Part shown: one piece after another, positions 16,806-25,226 of the stretch
Numbering within the stretch: position 1 is the first letter of the stretch
Layout of the letters: every line of letters begins with the position of its first letter
Origin: JBKPNJ01 sp963695705
GTDB taxonomy: Bacteria > Actinomycetota > Actinomycetes > Propionibacteriales > Nocardioidaceae
Assembly (NCBI GenBank): GCA_963695705.1
Contig: CAVOHB010000014.1
Coordinates: 45,336 to 109,335 of the forward strand
DNA length: 64,000 nucleotides
Direction: 5' to 3'
The notes under the pieces: model-generated
The model's database searches: none
What the model was told of the DNA's origin: nothing
What the model saw: only the letters and a program-made list of their open reading frames with translations
Position numbers and translations under genes: made by a program

Positions 16806-18052
16806 GCCGGAGGCCGGTCGCGGTGAGCCAGCAGGTGCGGATGGTAGGCCGTCAGGCATGCCCCGGTCAGCCACCAGCCGGCATGGATCAGGTCGCGGCA
16901 GAGGTCGCGGTCGAACTGGTCGAAGCTCGTCGCGACGCGCGCCAGCCGGTCCACGTCCGGCTCATCCGGGTTGACGGCGCGCCACCCGGTCAGCCGCCCA
17001 TCGGCTGCCTCGAACGTGCTGGTCAGCCCGAAGAGGATGCCGTGCCTGGCCCAGTCCGCCGGCGCCTCGCGCGTACGGCCCGTCGAGACCTCCTCGACGT
17101 CCTCGTACGCCTTGAAGCGTTCCACCATGTGACGGCGGCGCAGCGCCGTCGACTGCCGATAGAGCAACGAGTTGGCCAGTTCGAGGTCGCGCGCGACAGG
17201 CACCCGGCCGTATCTTCCGGTGACGAAGACTCCGCCGGCGTTCACCGCCAGCAAGAAGGCGTCCCGCAGGTCGTCGACGGGCTCCAGGCCCATGTTGTCG
17301 TAGGCACCGCCGTCCACGAGCCGGATCGTTCTCCCCTGCTGACAAGGGAATTGTGGCAGGCCCTTCGGGGTCAGCGGAGGGAACGGACCGGGCACGGCAG
17401 CACTCGCGGCCACGGCGGTGGACAGCCGCAGCCGGGTGCCGGCCGTCGGGATCTGACCGACGACGTAGTCCCCGATCACGTCTCGCTCGAAACCGAACCG
17501 CACGCCCGTGCTCGTGTCAGCGGCGTTGATGATGAACCGTACGTCGGGGTCCAGATCCTCCAGCAGGCGATCGTGCAGGAACAGCTCGTCGAACTCCTCG
17601 GCGAGGAGCTCGGTACGCGTCTTGGGCCCGACGAGCTTCCACGCGTTCCGAAGCAGACGCCCCTTGAGTGACTGACCGGAGATCTGATCCACGAACGGGC
17701 GTACGACCGCCGCATCGAATGCCTCGCGGGTGAACTCACCCGACCGCAGGTCGGGCATGGCCACGGCCAGCACGCCGTTGGCAACGGAGCCACCCGAGAC
17801 CGAGGACACCCAGCGGACGTCGCCCAGCAGGCCGGCATCCGCGAGGAAACGCAGTGTCCCCAGGCCGGCGAGCGTGGCCCGGAAGCCGCCACCGGACAGC
17901 GTCACGGCCAGTGGCAGCCGTCCCGGAACCGGCGGCGGCTCCCGCCGCGACGGTCGTGGGCTGCCGCACGGCACGACCAGGTCCGTCGTACCGCTGCCGA
18001 TGGCCGGTGACGCGAGCACATTGAGAGCGGGAGACGGCGAAGTCTCAGACAT
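16787..18052 (-). CDS. Patatin-like phospholipase
   Basis: A 421-residue protein starting at ATG 18052 (MSETSPSPALN); the longer frame to 18190 runs into the divergent pabA promoter. It has the oxyanion loop SGGGFRATLAG, the nucleophile elbow SSVSGGSVANG (Ser of G-x-S-x-G-type turn) and the dyad Asp in LVDGGAYDNMG. This is the Ser-Asp catalytic set of patatin lipases, which release fatty acids from phospholipids. The C-terminal third is longer than the patatin core and unassigned. It leads the three-gene operon with the unknown protein and the MBL hydrolase, opposite the haem peroxidase. Confidence 0.88.
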   Translation of the reverse strand: MSETSPSPALNVLASPAIGSGTTDLVVPCGSPRPSRREPPPVPGRLPLAVTLSGGGFRATLAGLGTLRFLADAGLLGDVRWVSSVSGGSVANGVLAVAMPDLRSGEFTREAFDAAVVRPFVDQISGQSLKGRLLRNAWKLVGPKTRTELLAEEFDELFLHDRLLEDLDPDVRFIINAADTSTGVRFGFERDVIGDYVVGQIPTAGTRLRLSTAVAASAAVPGPFPPLTPKGLPQFPCQQGRTIRLVDGGAYDNMGLEPVDDLRDAFLLAVNAGGVFVTGRYGRVPVARDLELANSLLYRQSTALRRRHMVERFKAYEDVEEVSTGRTREAPADWARHGILFGLTSTFEAADGRLTGWRAVNPDEPDVDRLARVATSFDQFDRDLCRDLIHAGWWLTGACLTAYHPHLLAHRDRPPAWSVPW

Positions 18053-18188
18053 CTGCGCCTCCAGACGCGTTCTCGGCGCCGGTACGACGAGACCGTACCC
18101 CAGTGGTCGCCTCTGCGGAAGGAGGTCATGACCGCTCGATCCGCGCCGGTGAGTTGTTGCCCGGGCGTGCCGGGTGCAAGAGTCCCTC

Positions 18189-18767
18189 ATGGCTCGCGTC
18201 CTCGTGATCGACCACTACGACTCGTACACCTACAACCTCGTACACCTCATCGCCGGCGTGACCGGCGAACTGCCCGACGTCGTGCAGCACGACGATCCGA
18301 GCGAGGTCGACCGGTGGCGCGCCGGATACACGCACCTGGTGCTGTCGCCCGGGCCGGGCACCGTCGCCGATCCACGTGACTTCGCGATGGGCCGCGCGGT
18401 GATCTGCGGGAGCCGTGTGCCGGTGCTCGGGGTGTGCCTGGGAATGCAGGGCATCGTGCAGGAGCTGGGCGGTACGGTCGAGATCGTCGAACCGGCCCAT
18501 GGCGACGTGTCGAAGCTGGACCACTGCGGTGCAGGACTGTTCGCCTCGATGCCACAGGGCTTCTCCGTGGTCCGCTACCACTCGCAGGCCGCGACGGGGA
18601 TCCCGGCCGAGCTGGAGGAGACCGCCTGGTGCGACGGGCCGGAGGGGCGCGTGGTGATGGGGGTCCGGCACCGCAGCCGACCGCTGCACGGTGTCCAGTT
18701 CCACCCCGAGTCCGTGCTGACCGAGCACGGCTCCCGGCTGGTGTGCAACTTCGTGTCGCTCTCGTGA
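18189..18767 (+). CDS. pabA: Aminodeoxychorismate synthase, glutamine amidotransferase subunit
   Basis: A 192-residue class-I glutamine amidotransferase starting at ATG 18189 (MARVLVIDHYDSYTYNLVH). The nucleophile Cys83 sits in GVCLGMQGI, and the catalytic pair His172 and Glu174 in FHPESVL. It supplies ammonia from glutamine to the chorismate-aminating partner encoded next, whose GTG overlaps this stop codon. PabA- and TrpG-type proteins are nearly identical in sequence; the assignment rests on the PabB features of the neighbour. No pabC (lyase) lies in the window. Confidence 0.88.
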   Translation: MARVLVIDHYDSYTYNLVHLIAGVTGELPDVVQHDDPSEVDRWRAGYTHLVLSPGPGTVADPRDFAMGRAVICGSRVPVLGVCLGMQGIVQELGGTVEIVEPAHGDVSKLDHCGAGLFASMPQGFSVVRYHSQAATGIPAELEETAWCDGPEGRVVMGVRHRSRPLHGVQFHPESVLTEHGSRLVCNFVSLS

Positions 18768-20113
18768 CGCACGGCGGTTTCGACTGGGTCGACCCGGAGG
18801 ACTTCTTCGTGGCCCACGTGGCTGAACGTCCGCGGTCGTTCTGGCTCGACGGGTCAGGGTCCCGCCCGTGGTCGGGACGGATGACCTACGTCGGCTGGCT
18901 CGAGCCCGAGGAGATGAGTGTGACGTTCCACGCCGCCTCGCGAACGGTTCTGGCTCATCGGGCAGGCTCGTCCGAGCAGATCGGAGACGACATCTTCGAC
19001 GCCATGGACCGGCTCGGCGGCGAGTCCTCGACCGGCACGCGGTCGGCGGGATGGGTGGGGTTCTTCGGGTACGCCGCTCGAACAGACCTCCCCTGCCTCA
19101 ACGACGCGGATCCGAAGGCCCTTGACGCGTGCTGGTTGCGAGCCTCCCGTCGGGTGGCGTTCGACCATGGCCGCCGCCGGGTGTTCGCCGTCTGCCCGCC
19201 TGAGCTTGCGGACGGCTGGAAGGCCGAACTGGGCCGGCTGCTGGGCGCCACCCCCACCGCCGATGAACCGCGGCTGCCGCCGCCGGGACGAGTCACCCGA
19301 ACGTCAGGGCCCGACCGGTACGCCGTGGCATTCGACGAGGTGCAACGCCAGCTGCGGCTCGGCAACTCCTACGAGACCAACCTGACCCTGCGCACGCACG
19401 TGGCATCGGCCGCCGACCCCGTTGACACCTACCGTCGGCTACGGCGTCTGAGCCCCGCGCCGTATGCCGCCCTGATCACGCATGCCGGTACGCGGGTCCT
19501 GAGCAGCTCGCCCGAGCGGTTCGCAACGATCCGCGCCGACCGGACGATCGAGATGAGACCGATCAAGGGCACCACCGCGCGCGACCCCGACCCGGTTCGA
19601 GATTCGGCGGCCGCCAAGAGACTGCGGACCGAGCCGAAGTTCAGGGGCGAGAACCTCATGATCGTCGACCTGCTACGCAACGACCTGTCCCGCGTCTGTG
19701 ACGTCGGGTCGGTGATCGTCACCGATCTGATGCACGTCGAGTCCTACCCTTCGGTGCACCAGCTCATCACCACCATCGTGGGTCGGCTCAGGCCGGATGT
19801 GTCGACGCTCGACGCCCTGCGGGCGCTCTTCCCAGCCGGCTCGATGACCGGTGCCCCCAAACTCCGAACCATGCAGATCATCGCCGATGTGGAGGACACG
19901 CCGCGCGGCATCTACTCCGGGGCGGTGGGGTGGCTGCTCGACGACCAGAGCGCCGATCTCGGTGTCGTGATCCGCACGCTCGTGCACCGAGGTGCCACGT
20001 ACTCGCTGGGCACCGGAGGCGGCATCACGGTCCATTCGCGGTGTGCTGACGAGTATGCCGAGGCCGGCTGGAAGGCGCTTCATCTCCTGCGTGTGTTGGG
20101 CATCGAGGCCTGA
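18764..20113 (+). CDS. pabB: Aminodeoxychorismate synthase component I
   Basis: This 449-residue chorismate-binding enzyme starts at GTG 18764 in a GTGA overlap with pabA. The motif MRPIKGTTARD contains Lys268, which marks PabB; anthranilate synthase has PIAGT. Also present are FRGENLMIVDLLRNDLSRVC and FPAGSMTGAPK, the metal and chorismate site, and an N-terminal half of the TrpE_N type. Together with pabA it makes 4-amino-4-deoxychorismate for p-aminobenzoate and folate. Because pabC and other folate genes are absent nearby, a specialised role cannot be excluded, but no antibiotic genes flank it. Confidence 0.9.
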   Translation: MTHGGFDWVDPEDFFVAHVAERPRSFWLDGSGSRPWSGRMTYVGWLEPEEMSVTFHAASRTVLAHRAGSSEQIGDDIFDAMDRLGGESSTGTRSAGWVGFFGYAARTDLPCLNDADPKALDACWLRASRRVAFDHGRRRVFAVCPPELADGWKAELGRLLGATPTADEPRLPPPGRVTRTSGPDRYAVAFDEVQRQLRLGNSYETNLTLRTHVASAADPVDTYRRLRRLSPAPYAALITHAGTRVLSSSPERFATIRADRTIEMRPIKGTTARDPDPVRDSAAAKRLRTEPKFRGENLMIVDLLRNDLSRVCDVGSVIVTDLMHVESYPSVHQLITTIVGRLRPDVSTLDALRALFPAGSMTGAPKLRTMQIIADVEDTPRGIYSGAVGWLLDDQSADLGVVIRTLVHRGATYSLGTGGGITVHSRCADEYAEAGWKALHLLRVLGIEA

Positions 20114-20162
20114 CGGCCGATGTTGCCCGGCGGCCACCCCCTCCTGAGCTTGCTGGCTAAGG

Positions 20163-20210
20163 CGTCAAGGCAAACTTGACGGATCCCGGCTCGTCAAGGC
20201 ATCCTTGACG
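20163..20210. promoter_or_regulatory. Twin operator-like palindromes before the C45 gene
   Basis: Two related inverted repeats occur 29 bp apart: CGTCAAG-GCAAA-CTTGACG at 20163-20181 and CGTCAAGG-CAT-CCTTGACG at 20192-20210. Spacing of nearly three helical turns suggests cooperative binding by a dimeric regulator. The second ends three bases before the start codon, so binding would block transcription start or translation. A MarR-type regulator is encoded at 28.8 kb in the same region and is a candidate. Confidence 0.6.
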
Positions 20211-20212
20211 CC

Positions 20213-21160
20213 ATGACATTCGATCTGACTCTGTACGGGATCCGGGAGCAGCGGCCGGGCCCCCGCTGGCAGGCGCTGTACGACGCGACCCGGGATGGGT
20301 ACCGGGCCTGGTACCTCAGCGAGGGCGACTGGGCGCGACCGACCCTCCGCGCCAGCGAGCGGATGCTGCGTGAGCACATGCCCGAGCTTGTGCCGACGTG
20401 GGAGCAGATGGTCGACCTGGCCGGAGGGGACGACGTCACCTCACGTCTGCTCACCTTGTGGGATCCGCCGAGGTTCCTGCCCGGCTGCTCGCAGGCGGTG
20501 ATGACCGGCGGCGCACCGGCGCTGGTCCGCAACTACGACTACGGACCGGAGCTGTTCGAGTGCGTCGTCTACTCGAGTGCGTTCTCCGGACGCCGGGTGC
20601 TCGGGACCGGGGACTGCCTCTGGGGACTGCTCGACGGCATGAACGAGGATGGCCTCGTCGTGTCGCTCGCATTCGGCGGGCGCCCGGGCTCCGGGCCCGG
20701 TTTCGGGATCCCGCTGGTCGTGCGTTACCTGCTCGAGGTCGCGACCTGCCTCGCGGAGGTCCGCGAGGTGCTGCGCAGGGTGCCGGTGTCGATGTCCTAC
20801 AACCTCACCGTGGTCGACGCGACCGGCGAGACGATGACCGCCTTCGTCGCACCGGGGCAGGCACCGGAGTTCTCCGCGGCGGCCGTGGCGACGAACCACC
20901 GCGGGTCGCTGCCAGAGCACCCGGAACGGGCCCGGTCGTTGCGCAGTGTCGAGCGGCAGCGATGTCTGACCGATCTGATCGCGGAGGGCGCCGAACTGGA
21001 CCATCTGGTCGCGGCGTTCCTGCGGCCGCCGCTGCGCAGCACCGCGTACGGCCGGGCGTTCGGCACGCTCTACACGGCGGTCTACCGGCCGATCGAGGGC
21101 ATCGTCGACTACGTTCTGGCCGGGCGACCGGTGGCGGCGCGGGTTCGACTCCCCCGATGA
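20213..21160 (+). CDS. C45 family (acyl-CoA:6-APA acyltransferase-like) Ntn hydrolase
   Basis: A 315-residue protein with the C45/AAT signature PGCSQAVMTGGAPALVRNYDY, in which Cys92 would become the N-terminal nucleophile after self-cleavage. Later blocks GLLDGMNEDGLVVSLAFGG, SYNLTVVDATG and ATNHRG fit the family. Such enzymes hydrolyse or transfer acyl amides (penicillin acyltransferase, acid-ceramidase relatives). Leading the 20-36 kb amine gene region, it may release an amine from an acylated conjugate; this is inference. ATG 20213 lies right after the second palindrome with no Shine-Dalgarno, so the message may be leaderless. Confidence 0.82.
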   Translation: MTFDLTLYGIREQRPGPRWQALYDATRDGYRAWYLSEGDWARPTLRASERMLREHMPELVPTWEQMVDLAGGDDVTSRLLTLWDPPRFLPGCSQAVMTGGAPALVRNYDYGPELFECVVYSSAFSGRRVLGTGDCLWGLLDGMNEDGLVVSLAFGGRPGSGPGFGIPLVVRYLLEVATCLAEVREVLRRVPVSMSYNLTVVDATGETMTAFVAPGQAPEFSAAAVATNHRGSLPEHPERARSLRSVERQRCLTDLIAEGAELDHLVAAFLRPPLRSTAYGRAFGTLYTAVYRPIEGIVDYVLAGRPVAARVRLPR

Positions 21161-21187
21161 CACCAAGACCGTTGTGCTGGAGGAGAC

Positions 21188-21430
21188 ATGCCGGCCGTGA
21201 ACCCCGAGGGTGATGTCGAGACTATCGCGGCGCAGGCGACGGATGCGGTGCGTGCATTGGCCCGGATGACCGATCCGGCCGCCTTCGGGGCGCTGCTGCA
21301 GCTCAGTTCGCTGGTCGGCGAGTGCCTCGGTGAGTCGGCGCGGTCGCTGGCGGAGGGCGGATCGTGGTCCGGGGTGGCCGACGTCGCGGGCGTCACCAAG
21401 CAGGCGGCGTGGGCCCGGTGGCGGACCTGA
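21188..21430 (+). CDS. Small helix-turn-helix-like protein
   Basis: An 80-residue protein with a strong ribosome site (GGAGGAGAC directly before ATG 21188), 27 bp after the C45 gene. It is almost entirely helical (VETIAAQATDAVRALARMTD, AAFGALLQLSSLVGECLG). The C-terminus SWSGVADVAGVTKQAAWARW reads as a helix-turn-helix, similar to the end of many short actinobacterial proteins. It could be a small DNA-binding protein or regulator of this operon. Whether it binds DNA is not established. Confidence 0.72.
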   Translation: MPAVNPEGDVETIAAQATDAVRALARMTDPAAFGALLQLSSLVGECLGESARSLAEGGSWSGVADVAGVTKQAAWARWRT

Positions 21431-21464
21431 TCCGCCGTCGATCCGCGTCGTTACACTCCCTCCC

Positions 21465-22727
21465 GTGTCCCGTGACCCGTTGATGGAGGGGTTTCCGCCC
21501 CCCGCGGAGTCTCGGGTGACTCTCGACAACTGGCAGCAGCCTCCCTTCAACCGATGGGCGTTCCGGCACATGCGCGAGGTCATTCCCTCGCAGCGGATCC
21601 GCCGAGGGGACGGCGACCCGCGACATCTCGTGGACACTGCCGCGCCCGACCCGCTCGACGACTTAGCCGTCGAGCGACTGGAGGGTCGCGGCACGTTGGC
21701 CGACGTGCTCGCGGAGACCTACACCGACTCCGTCATCGTTCTCCACGACGGCCGGGTGATGCTGGAGCGCTATTACTCGGGGATGGGGCCGGACACACTG
21801 CATCTGCTCATGTCGGTGTCGAAGTCGGTAGTGGGCTGTGTGACCGGGGTGCTCGTCGGACGAGGTCTCATCGACCCCGCCGAAGAGGTCAGTCACTACG
21901 TGCCGGAGATCGCCGGGTCCGGGTACGACGGCGCGACGGTGCGAAACCTGCTGGACATGCGCACCGGCGTGCGGTTCAGCGAGGAATACACCGATCCCGA
22001 GGCAGAGGTGCGGGTGATGGAGCGTCACATGGGCTGGAGCCCGCCCGACGATCCTGACGAGCGCGGTGCCTACGCGTTCCTCACCACCCTCGGCAGGGAA
22101 CGCAAGCACGGAGAGTCGTTCGCCTACCGGTCCGCGGACTCGGACATGCTCGGCTGGGTATGCGAGCGCGCAGCGGACACACGGATGGCCGACCTGATCT
22201 CAGACCTGCTCTGGCGACCGCTCGGTATGGAGTTCGACGCCGAGATCACCTGCGACGCCGTCGGATCGGCGGTGCACGACGGGGGCATCTCCGCCAGCAC
22301 GCGCGACCTGGCCCGGTTCGGCCAGATGCTGCTCCGGGACGGGCGGTCGGCGGACGCCGCGGTCGTTCCGGCCCAGTGGCTCCGGGACTCGCGCGCCATC
22401 GACGCGGATGTCCGGCGCGCGTTCTCGGCCTCGCCCTCCGAGCCCTTCCTTCCCGGGGGGTGGTACCGCAACCAGTTCTGGTTCGTCCCCGGCCAGTCCG
22501 GGGACGTGCTGCTGTGCCTTGGTATCCACGGCCAGATGGTCCTCGTCGACCACTCGACCTCCACCGTCGCCGTCAAGTTCTCGACCTGGCCGGACGCGCA
22601 GAACCCGCGCTACCTGGTGGACACGATCCGGGCGTTCACCGCCGCCGGGCGGCACTTCGTCGGGCTCGGCCCGGTGGCGTTCCCACCTGACTACCGGGCC
22701 GGTCGCCCGGACGTGACCCACGGGTGA
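21465..22727 (+). CDS. NylB-like serine hydrolase (beta-lactamase fold)
   Basis: This 420-residue protein starts at GTG 21465 (ATG 21483 is an alternative). It has the SxxK motif SVSK with nucleophile Ser117 and Lys120, the Y-x-S/N element with Tyr221 (AYRSADSD), and sequence around LLDMRTGVRFSEEYTDPEAE that matches 6-aminohexanoate-dimer hydrolases rather than penicillin-binding proteins. Such enzymes hydrolyse amides or esters of small molecules. No signal peptide is seen. It lies between the C45 and agmatinase genes, giving the cluster a second probable amide hydrolase. Confidence 0.85.
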   Translation: MSRDPLMEGFPPPAESRVTLDNWQQPPFNRWAFRHMREVIPSQRIRRGDGDPRHLVDTAAPDPLDDLAVERLEGRGTLADVLAETYTDSVIVLHDGRVMLERYYSGMGPDTLHLLMSVSKSVVGCVTGVLVGRGLIDPAEEVSHYVPEIAGSGYDGATVRNLLDMRTGVRFSEEYTDPEAEVRVMERHMGWSPPDDPDERGAYAFLTTLGRERKHGESFAYRSADSDMLGWVCERAADTRMADLISDLLWRPLGMEFDAEITCDAVGSAVHDGGISASTRDLARFGQMLLRDGRSADAAVVPAQWLRDSRAIDADVRRAFSASPSEPFLPGGWYRNQFWFVPGQSGDVLLCLGIHGQMVLVDHSTSTVAVKFSTWPDAQNPRYLVDTIRAFTAAGRHFVGLGPVAFPPDYRAGRPDVTHG

Positions 22728-22773
22728 GCCCTGTCGCCCTTGACTTTCTGGGCTACACGGCGAAACTCCGAGC

Positions 22774-23787
22774 ATGACGCGTTACGGGCAGCAGTACGGC
22801 CCGGACTTCACGTTCCTCGGAGTCCCGAGCTGCGACCTCGACGACCCTGCGTCGTACGCAGGCGCAGCGGCGGTGATCCTTGGTGCACCGTTCGACGGCG
22901 GCACCTCCTCCCGGCCGGGAGCCCGCTTCGGGCCGATGGCGATCCGGATGCGCGACTATCTCGCCCACGACGGCTCCAGACCCAGCCTCGCGCTGCGCAC
23001 CGACGGGCTCGTCGACCTGCACGTCCTCGATGCCGGCGACGTCGAGATGTACTCCGGTGACATCGAGACCGCCCTGCCTGCCCTGGAGCGGGCAGTCGAG
23101 ACGGTCACCCGCACCGGCGCGATCCCGGTTGTTCTCGGCGGGGATCACTCGATCGCGTTCCCGGACGCCAAGGGTGTCGCGAACGTGCTCGGACACGGCC
23201 GGGTCTCGATGATCCACTTCGACGCCCACGCCGACACCGGCGACATCGAGTTCGGCAGCCTGTGGGGACACGGACAGCCGATGCGGAGGCTGATCGACAG
23301 CGGCGCCCTGCGCGGTGACCGCTTCCTGCAGATCGGCCTGCGGGGCTACTGGCCTCCGCCGGAGACGCTGGACTGGATGGCCGGAAAGCAGATGCGGTCG
23401 TACGAGATGACCGAGATCGGGCATCGCGGCCTGGACGAATGCCTCACCGAGGCGTTCGGCATCGCCACGGACGACTGCGACGGCGTGTTCCTGTCGGTCG
23501 ACATCGACGTCTGCGATCCCGGTCACGCGCCCGGCACGGGCACCCCGGAGCCGGGCGGCCTCACCGCGCGTCAGCTGCTCGACAGCGTTCGGCGAATCTG
23601 TCTCGAGCTGCCCGTCGTGGGGATCGACGTCGTGGAGGTCAGTCCGCCGTACGACCACGCCGACATCACAGCGGCGCTGGCCAACCGCGTCGTGCTCGAG
23701 GCGCTCTCCGCAATCGCCCGCCGTCGACGTGATGCCCGAGACGGAACCCACTGGAACCCGGCCCAACCGCTGCTCGACGACCGCTGA
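22774..23787 (+). CDS. speB: Agmatinase-family ureohydrolase
   Basis: A 337-residue enzyme with the complete di-manganese site of the arginase/agmatinase superfamily: GGDHS (His125), DAHAD (Asp150, His152, Asp154) and SVDIDVCDP (Asp243, Asp245), with the substrate loop HAPGTGTPEPGG. The family removes urea from agmatine, guanidinobutyrate or related guanidino compounds; the exact substrate cannot be read. It is followed 21 bp later by the decarboxylase and then the copper amine oxidase. The order suggests a path from a guanidino compound to an amine to an aldehyde. Confidence 0.88.
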   Translation: MTRYGQQYGPDFTFLGVPSCDLDDPASYAGAAAVILGAPFDGGTSSRPGARFGPMAIRMRDYLAHDGSRPSLALRTDGLVDLHVLDAGDVEMYSGDIETALPALERAVETVTRTGAIPVVLGGDHSIAFPDAKGVANVLGHGRVSMIHFDAHADTGDIEFGSLWGHGQPMRRLIDSGALRGDRFLQIGLRGYWPPPETLDWMAGKQMRSYEMTEIGHRGLDECLTEAFGIATDDCDGVFLSVDIDVCDPGHAPGTGTPEPGGLTARQLLDSVRRICLELPVVGIDVVEVSPPYDHADITAALANRVVLEALSAIARRRRDARDGTHWNPAQPLLDDR

Positions 23788-23808
23788 CAGGGCAGATCCG
23801 AGGACTAG

Positions 23809-25171
23809 ATGCATTCGGTAGACCAGACCACCGAGCAGATGATCCGTAGCGTCCTGGCGCACGCCGAGAACCGGCTCAGACTCAACCCCGTCCCGCTGGA
23901 CAAGGGGACGCTGTCCTCAGCCGAGCTGTACGAACGGCTGCGCGGCCTGATCCGGGACCGTCCGCGACACCCCGACGAGGTGCTCGGGATCTACTCCTCG
24001 GTGATCGCGCCGAGCGTCATCTCCGCGGACAGTCCGCGTTTTCTCGGCTTCATCCCGGCGGCTCCGACCAAGGCCAGCCTGGCTTTCGACATGCTGATCT
24101 CCTGCGCCTCGATCCAAGGCATCTCCTGGCTGGAGGCGTCCGGCGCCGTCGCCGCGGAGAACACCGTGCTTCGGCTGATCGCCGACGAGGCAGGGCTGCC
24201 CGCTGGGCGCGGGCGGGTGCTTCGTCTCCGGGGGTTCGGCGGGCAACCTCTCGGCGCTGGCCGTGGCCCGGGAGGAGGCGAAGAGGCGGCTCGGAGCCGA
24301 TGCCGCGGGCCGTAGGTTGCGCGTGGTCGTCGGCACCGACGCCCACTCGTCGATCGTGAACACGCTCGTCCTGCTCGAGATGGACGCCCTCGTGGTTGCG
24401 ACGCCGGACCACCGACTGACCCCCGACAAGATCCGGGCGACGCTGGAGGCCCAGTCCGACCTGTCCGACGTTGCGGCGGTCGTATGCACGTCCGGAACCA
24501 CGAACGCCGGCATCGTCGACGACCTCGCTGGCGTCGGGGCACTGGCGAGGCAGCACGGGTGGTGGTTCCACGTCGACGGCGCGTACGGCGGCTCCGGGAT
24601 CTTCGCCCGGTCGCTGCGACCGAAGTACCACGGGATCGAGCAGGCAGACTCCTTCATCCTCGATCCGCACAAGTGGCTCTTCTCCCCGTTCGACTGCTGC
24701 GCGCTGCTCTATCGCGATCCGGCTCTCGCACGCGCCACCCATACCCAGGACGCGTCGTATCTCGACGTCATCCATGAGTCCGACGGGGCGTGGAACCCGA
24801 CCGACTATGCGTACCACCTGACCCGACGGGCGAGAGGCGTGCCGCTCTGGTTCTCATTGGCGGTCAACGGTGTCGACGCCTATCGGGAGGCGATCGAAGT
24901 CGCGGCGTCCCTGGCTCGTCAGACGGCGGAGCTGATCAAGTCGATGTCGCACCTCGTGCTCATCCGGGAGCCCGACCTCGGCATCGTCCTGTTCCGCCGG
25001 GTCGGCTGGCAGCCGGAGGACTACAACGCCTGGGCGCAGGCCCTGCACGACGAGGAGATCGCCTTCATCCCGCCGAGCAAGTGGGAGGGCGAGACGGTGG
25101 GGCGGTTCGCCTTCCTGCATCCGGAAACCAGCATGGACCTGGTCCGCGAGATCCTGGACCGGACGAAGTGA
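23809..25171 (+). CDS. PLP-dependent group II decarboxylase (one-base frameshift as sequenced)
   Basis: The N-terminal third ends in frame noise after LRLIADEAGLPAG. One frame over, the expected glycine-rich block FVSGGSAGNLSALAVAREEA continues to a stop at 25171. Deleting one G of the GGG at 24205-24207 restores a normal 453-residue enzyme. It has the cofactor Asp in FHVDGAYGG and the Schiff-base Lys (about residue 288) in LDPHKWLFSP, as in aromatic-amino-acid, glutamate and diaminobutyrate decarboxylases. The substrate is not evident. In context it may produce an amine for the copper oxidase downstream. Confidence 0.85.
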
Positions 25172-25226
25172 CACGGGTTCACCACATCGCCGATCCACCG
25201 TCTCTGTTCCCACCCGGGAGGCGCAC

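Noticed and set aside
18189..20113. pabA-pabB considered as part of an antibiotic cluster (chloramphenicol type)
   Set aside because: No pabC-like mutase, NRPS, or resistance gene lies near; folate supply is the simpler reading.
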